Below, piece after piece: positions 60,346-64,000 of a DNA stretch of 64,000 bases (position 1 is its first letter; the number at the start of each line of letters is the position of its first letter). Position numbers and translations under genes: made by a program. The stretch is from Nageia nagi (lineage: Eukaryota; Pinophyta). The DNA lies in NCBI GenBank assembly GCA_050084985.1, contig JBITNC010000001.1, forward strand, positions 119,598,001 to 119,662,000. The letters run 5' to 3'. The notes beneath the pieces are model-generated. The model was not told the DNA's origin and did not search any database. It saw only the letters and a program-made list of their open reading frames with translations.

Positions 60346-60639
60346 TAAAAACTAGAGAAGGAAATTAATTATTCAACCTTAAAAATTTATAAGTATCAAA
60401 AATTCATATGCATGTAGAAAAAGGAGCCCAAAACATGTCTCAAAATGAGGCCGAAAGTTTTTCTTGGATAAGGAAAGCAATTATGCAACAAAGAATTTTT
60501 CTAAGTATGAAAAACCATTCCAAAAGTGATAAGTTGGACTCATCCACCATATGTTATAAAATGATGCAATTGTACATAATATATTCATGTTTTATGCACA
60601 TTTTGTGAATAAAGTTCAAAACTTCCTCAATGTTGAAGG

Positions 60640-60775
60640 ATATGAAATTCATAGATACAACAAATATTCCCTTGAACTCTATAGTATGATGAAGCACTTA
60701 TGAATAAACCCTTATAGTATAACCTTTCTATGTGTTCCTACTCACAAATAGTTTAATAACACTTTACAAGAATCC
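60640..60775 (+). pseudogene. PPR gene fragment
   Basis: Reads G-Y-E-I-H-R-Y-N-K-Y-S-L-E-L-Y, then I-N-P-Y-S-I-T-F-L-C-V, matching the PPR pattern G-Y-A-I-H-G-Y-S-K-D-A-L-E-L-F and P-N-S-I-T-F-V-C-V that also underlies 53115-53260. It carries a stop and is adjacent to CACTA subterminal repeats, as at 9530-9640. Confidence 0.7.
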
Positions 60776-61428
60776 TCTCTACTACTCGCTTCACCTTAGT
60801 AGTTGTGCTAAATGTAATACCATATAGTAAATGAATCTATCATTGTATTTATCTATTATATACCTTTACATCTAGTGTAACTCTTAGATATAAGCATTTA
60901 GCATACCTTCCATTGTACTAGATTCATTTATGCACTTGTATATAAAATGTTTTGGATATGGCTCTTCCTTTGTAGAGAAAGTATTGTATATTAGTCCCCT
61001 ACCTTAGTAGTCTACTCACTAGTGTGCTAGATAGGAGCCCCCTGACCATGGGGTTCATAGGGTAGCATATTTGGGAAAATGTTTTAGGGATTCACTAGAT
61101 TTCTACATGGATTTGGTGGTATTTATAATATATTTCCAAAATAAAATGGATGATATGGGTGGTTGTAGCCCATGGTATTCTAATACCACATTGTGGTTTA
61201 GGGTACTAATATTTTCCTATATATTGATTGTAATGTTCCATATATGGCTAGATGTAATGTGTGTAAGAAATAATATAGAAGGAGGACAAACTCTTATTAT
61301 TTGGATGTAGCCCAAATCAGGTAAACTAGGGTAAGTCTCTTATGTTCAATAATGGATATGTGATTAGTATATTTATTTTATTCAATTATGTATTATAATT
61401 TTGGAATACATTTGGATAGAACTTTTCA
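60776..61428 (+). repeat. Probable 5' LTR of a copia element
   Basis: It lies between the PPR fragment and a primer-like site. It ends ACTTTTCA at 61428 and then CTGGTATTAGAT (61430-61441), a decayed initiator tRNA-Met site. The 3' LTR is outside the window, so the LTR start cannot be placed. Confidence 0.45.
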
Positions 61429-61569
61429 TCTGGTATTAGATTTAAGATTGTTATCCATAGAAAGAAGCCTTCATTACTAGGGTTCAGTTTGTTTGAAGAG
61501 GATGTAGGGTTTCTAGGTATTTGTAAAAACCTATCATGGAGTGGGAGCTTTGTGTAGAAGGATCTTAAA

Positions 61570-62330
61570 ATAAAAATATCAACAAATCAATCAAGAATAG
61601 ATATTGAGAAATTTGATGGAAAATGTTTTGAACTATGGAAATTAATGATGGAGGATCTTCTCATGGACATATATTTATGATCTATTCTCTATAAAATGAA
61701 GCTTGCAAGTACTTTTTATGAAGATTTAAAGAAGATGAATAAAAAAGTAAGGAGTCTCATTCAGTTATATATTTTATTGATTCAATTTTAATTAATGTTT
61801 CTAAAGAAACTACTACAATAGCTCTTTGGGAGAAGTTAGGATCTTTATATTAAATTAAGTACCTAGTGAACAAACTCTTCCTCTAGAAGAAATTGCATAA
61901 TTTTTAGATGAATGAAGAAGATTTGATATCAGATCATATTAATGCATTTAATACGATGATGATCCAACTTCAATGCATTGAAGTTAATATGGAATCATAG
62001 GATAAATACATTACTTTTCTATATTCTATACCAAATTTGTGGTTTAATTTGGTTGTGGAAATTGGTAGTGCATCTTCATCTTTTTTATCCTTTGAAGTTG
62101 TGGTGGTAACTCTTTTGTCAAATGATATGATGAGGAAAGCCATGGAGGACATATCAAAGGATTCCCTAATAGTAAGAGGACATGGAAAGGAAAAAGAAAA
62201 ATCGAGATCTATTGATAGATCTAAATCTAGAGGTAGATCTAAGTCTTGAGGGAGATTTGAAGTAAAATGTTTAAAATGTTGCAAGTCTAGCCATACAAAG
62301 AAAGAGTGTAGATCCTAGAAAGAGATATGA
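61570..62330 (+). pseudogene. Copia gag
   Basis: It starts with I-E-K-F-D-G-K-C-F-E-L-W-K-L-M-M-E-D-L-L, the copia gag opening. An R/S/K-rich stretch (R-S-I-D-R-S-K-S-R-G-R-S-K-S) near 62205-62250 precedes an intact zinc knuckle at 62268-62308, C-L-K-C-C-K-S-S-H-T-K-K-E-C (C-x2-C-x4-H-x4-C). Stops and frameshifts lie between. Confidence 0.88.
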
Positions 62331-62389
62331 TGAATCCACTTTGACATAGGTAAATAAATATAATAATGAATTAGGGGATATTTATCTAG

Positions 62390-62724
62390 CATCTTGATCT
62401 ATAATATCATATCATAATGATTATTTGATCAATATTAGAGCCTATTTTCATATGGATCCTTATAGGGAGTGGTTCAATGAATATGAAAAATATGATGGTG
62501 TGAAGGTGCTTTTGGGATATGATAGACTAGTTAGAATCATTGATCATGGAAGGGTGAAGGTATTTATGCATGATATTAGGGTTCGATTCCTCTTAGGTGT
62601 GATGCACATTATTGGCCTTACTAGAAATTTAATTTATGTAAGCAAGATGACTAATGCAGATGTAGATTTTAGCAACAATAAGACTTCATGTAATATGATT
62701 CATGGATCTATGGTGTTGGCATGA
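62390..62724 (+). pseudogene. Copia protease
   Basis: A 99-residue stretch has I-R-A-Y-F-H-M-D in place of the D-S-G-C/A-S-F-H-M-T active site, so the catalytic Asp is lost. G-Y-D-R-L-V-R-I and I-I-G-L-T-R-N-L-I-Y-V-S-K follow, matching the family's L-x-x-N-L-I-S-x-S end. Confidence 0.85.
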
Positions 62725-62829
62725 GGGGTTTAGGATAGAACCTTGTCCAAGTTGTTGGGAAAAACTATGATAAATGAGTGTAATAGCTCATTTATTTGTG
62801 AGATTGAATTAGATCAAACTTAATTTGAT

Positions 62830-63725
62830 AATTCAACACTTTGGCATCAAAGGATGGTACATATTAGTGAAAAGGGATTATGTACTTTATACATAAAAGG
62901 TATGGTTGAAGGTATTCCTAATTGTTCAATGGGTTTTAATTTTTGTAAGCATTGCATTTATGGAAAGCAAAATCATGTAAGTTTTCCATCTGGTGCTACA
63001 AGATCTAAAGGGGTGTTAGATCTGATCCATAGTAATATTTATGGTCCTATTCCTATCTCATCCCTTGGAAAATTCATGATACTATATTTCTTTCATTGAT
63101 TATTTTTCAAGGTAATCATGGATATAATTTCTTAAAATAAAATTTGAAGTGTTTGATAAATTTCAAGAATTTAAAGCACTAGTTGAGAACCAAATTGATA
63201 AGAAAATCAAGATGTTGAGGTCTAATAATGGAGGAGAATGCTATTATAATAAATTTGAGTATTTTTTTAAGAAATGTGGCATTGCAAGGTATAAGAATAC
63301 TTTGTATACATCTCAATAGAATGAAGTTGCAAAGAGATTAAATATATCTTTTATAGAAAATAAAAGGATTATGCTTAGTGGTGTTGGCTTGGCATAAGCA
63401 ATATAGGTAGAGGTAGTGGATATGGTTTGCTACCTATTAAATTAATCTTCTAAATCAACATTTCTTGATCAAAATCCATTTTGGTTTTGTAATAAACCAT
63501 CTCTATAACATATTAGATTTTTTTTCTAGTATGATGCATTCATGCATATTCGAAAGGAGAGAAGGGGTAAACTTGATAATAAGGTTGTTAAGTGTATATT
63601 TATTAGTTATAAAGATGGAGTTAAAGGATATAGACTTTGGAATCCAAAAACTAAAATTATTTTTTATAGTAGAGATGTTGTATTTAAAGAAATGAAAAGT
63701 GATCCCAATAAGGAAGTAACATAAG
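62830..63725 (+). pseudogene. Copia integrase
   Basis: 62840-62990 is the H-H-C-C zinc finger: L-W-H-Q-R-M-V-H-I-S and F-C-K-H-C-I-Y-G-K-Q. 63005-63080 has L-D-L-I-H-S-N-I-Y-G-P-I (family H-x-D-V-x-G-P, with D changed to N). 63200-63240 has L-R-S-N-N-G-G-E-C (family R-S-D-N-G-G-E). The end (63560-63715) has C-I-F-I-S-Y, G-Y-R-L-W-N-P and Y-S-R-D-V-V-F, the usual GKGY/L-W-N-P tail. Confidence 0.9.
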
Positions 63726-63859
63726 AAGAACCTAAAAAAGTGTAGTTTGAGCTCATAGAAGATGAGTCTATGTTCACACCAGTGTTAAGAAGATCAACAT
63801 AAGAGGTATAGCACAACTTATTTTTGTTCTTCTTTTGATCTTTGTGTTACTAATGAATA

Positions 63860-64000
63860 TCTTAGGATAGTTAGATAAGTTTTTAATTTTGAAGAGGAAA
63901 ATCTTTGGGAAGAGGCAATGAACTACGAAATGATTACCTTAGAAAAGAGTAAGATATGGGATCTAGTAGAATTATATATAGAAATAAAGGTAATTGGTTA
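63860..64000 (+). pseudogene. Start of copia reverse transcriptase
   Basis: Reads W-E-E-A-M-N-Y-E-M-I-T-L-E-K-S-K-I-W-D-L-V-E-L, the N-terminal copia RT signature (W-x-x-A-M-x-x-E-x-x-x-L-x-x-N-x-T-W-x-L-V). The window ends within it. Confidence 0.85.

Larger units (their letters stand above)
56981..60775 (+). mobile_element. Left end of another CACTA copy, split by the gag-only element
   Basis: With the retrotransposon removed, the sequence at 56981 reads TACCAGAACAAAAATAGCC, matching 14 of 19 bases of the CACTA end at 55182. It is followed in order by a terminal segment (59634-59920), a 12-bp-arm hairpin (CTATCATATTTT / AAAATATGATAG, 59926-59950), the conserved subterminal words (59960-60060), the 28-33 bp minisatellite (60150-60345), a piece of the 275-bp unit (60510-60580) and a PPR fragment (60640-60775). 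The order is that of 2309-3100. The rest is lost or replaced by the copia element. Confidence 0.6.
61429..64000 (+). mobile_element. Ty1/copia retrotransposon, decayed, truncated by window end
   Basis: Primer-like site at 61430-61441, then gag, protease and integrase in copia order with RT beginning at the window edge. Integrase before RT distinguishes copia from gypsy. Many stops. Confidence 0.9.

Noticed and set aside
1-64000. Organellar origin because of high AT content
   Set aside because: No organellar gene, tRNA or rRNA is present, and the content is nuclear transposable elements with target duplications.

Overview
This is an AT-rich, CpG-poor window of plant nuclear DNA that consists almost entirely of nested and decayed transposable elements. 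Every recognisable family is a plant family: chromoviral and Tat-type Ty3/gypsy elements, a Ty1/copia element, a CACTA (En/Spm) transposon with a TNP2-type transposase, a LINE remnant, and fragments of a plant-type pentatricopeptide-repeat (PPR, PLS-class) gene. The scale of nesting and the depth of decay suggest a large-genome land plant, with a gymnosperm as my best guess (inference). No intact host gene, tRNA, rRNA or CRISPR array was seen. The only intact coding sequence is a 308-residue Gag at 58353-59279.

Layout. (1) 1-1520: LINE remnant, minus strand. (2) 2309-10630 and 49937-55182: CACTA sequence, with degenerate termini, hairpins, minisatellites and inverted subterminal arrays. It holds a nearly full-length but broken TNP2 gene (4476-8020, plus strand), the start of a second TNP2 gene (49946-50461, minus strand) and amplified PPR-derived DNA (50560-54780). 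A terminal match and a CCT/CCT duplication at 2306 and 55183 suggest one element spanning the whole interval. (3) 10631-49931: a Reina-type chromovirus on the minus strand, with 390-bp LTRs and a perfect GATAA target duplication, split by later insertions in its integrase gene. (4) 11740-36727 and 44939-45490: a complex of Tekay/Del-like chromovirus copies with LTRs of about 5 kb, arranged LTR-internal-LTR-gag-LTR and then an inverted LTR-gag-LTR. (5) 36728-44938: a Tat-type Ty3/gypsy element with 784/788-bp LTRs and a perfect AAGGT duplication, inserted in the last Tekay LTR. (6) 55186-56980: AT-rich DNA without recognised genes. (7) 56981-60775: the left end of another CACTA copy, interrupted by a very young gag-only LTR retrotransposon (56995-59628; identical 320-bp LTRs, AAAAA duplication). 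(8) about 60780-64000: a decayed Ty1/copia element, plus strand, running off the window.

How it fits together. The insertion order reads from the target duplications: CACTA first, Reina chromovirus into it, Tekay-like complex into the Reina integrase, Tat element into a Tekay LTR. Independently, the gag-only element jumped into a CACTA terminus. All but the last are heavily mutated. The most interesting signals are the intact gag-only element with its repeated leader, an 8-kb-scale gag/U3 junction shared by two inverted copies, PPR-derived DNA amplified inside CACTA arms, a near-identity tract between two otherwise diverged LTRs, and a 132-bp near-perfect foldback in one LTR.
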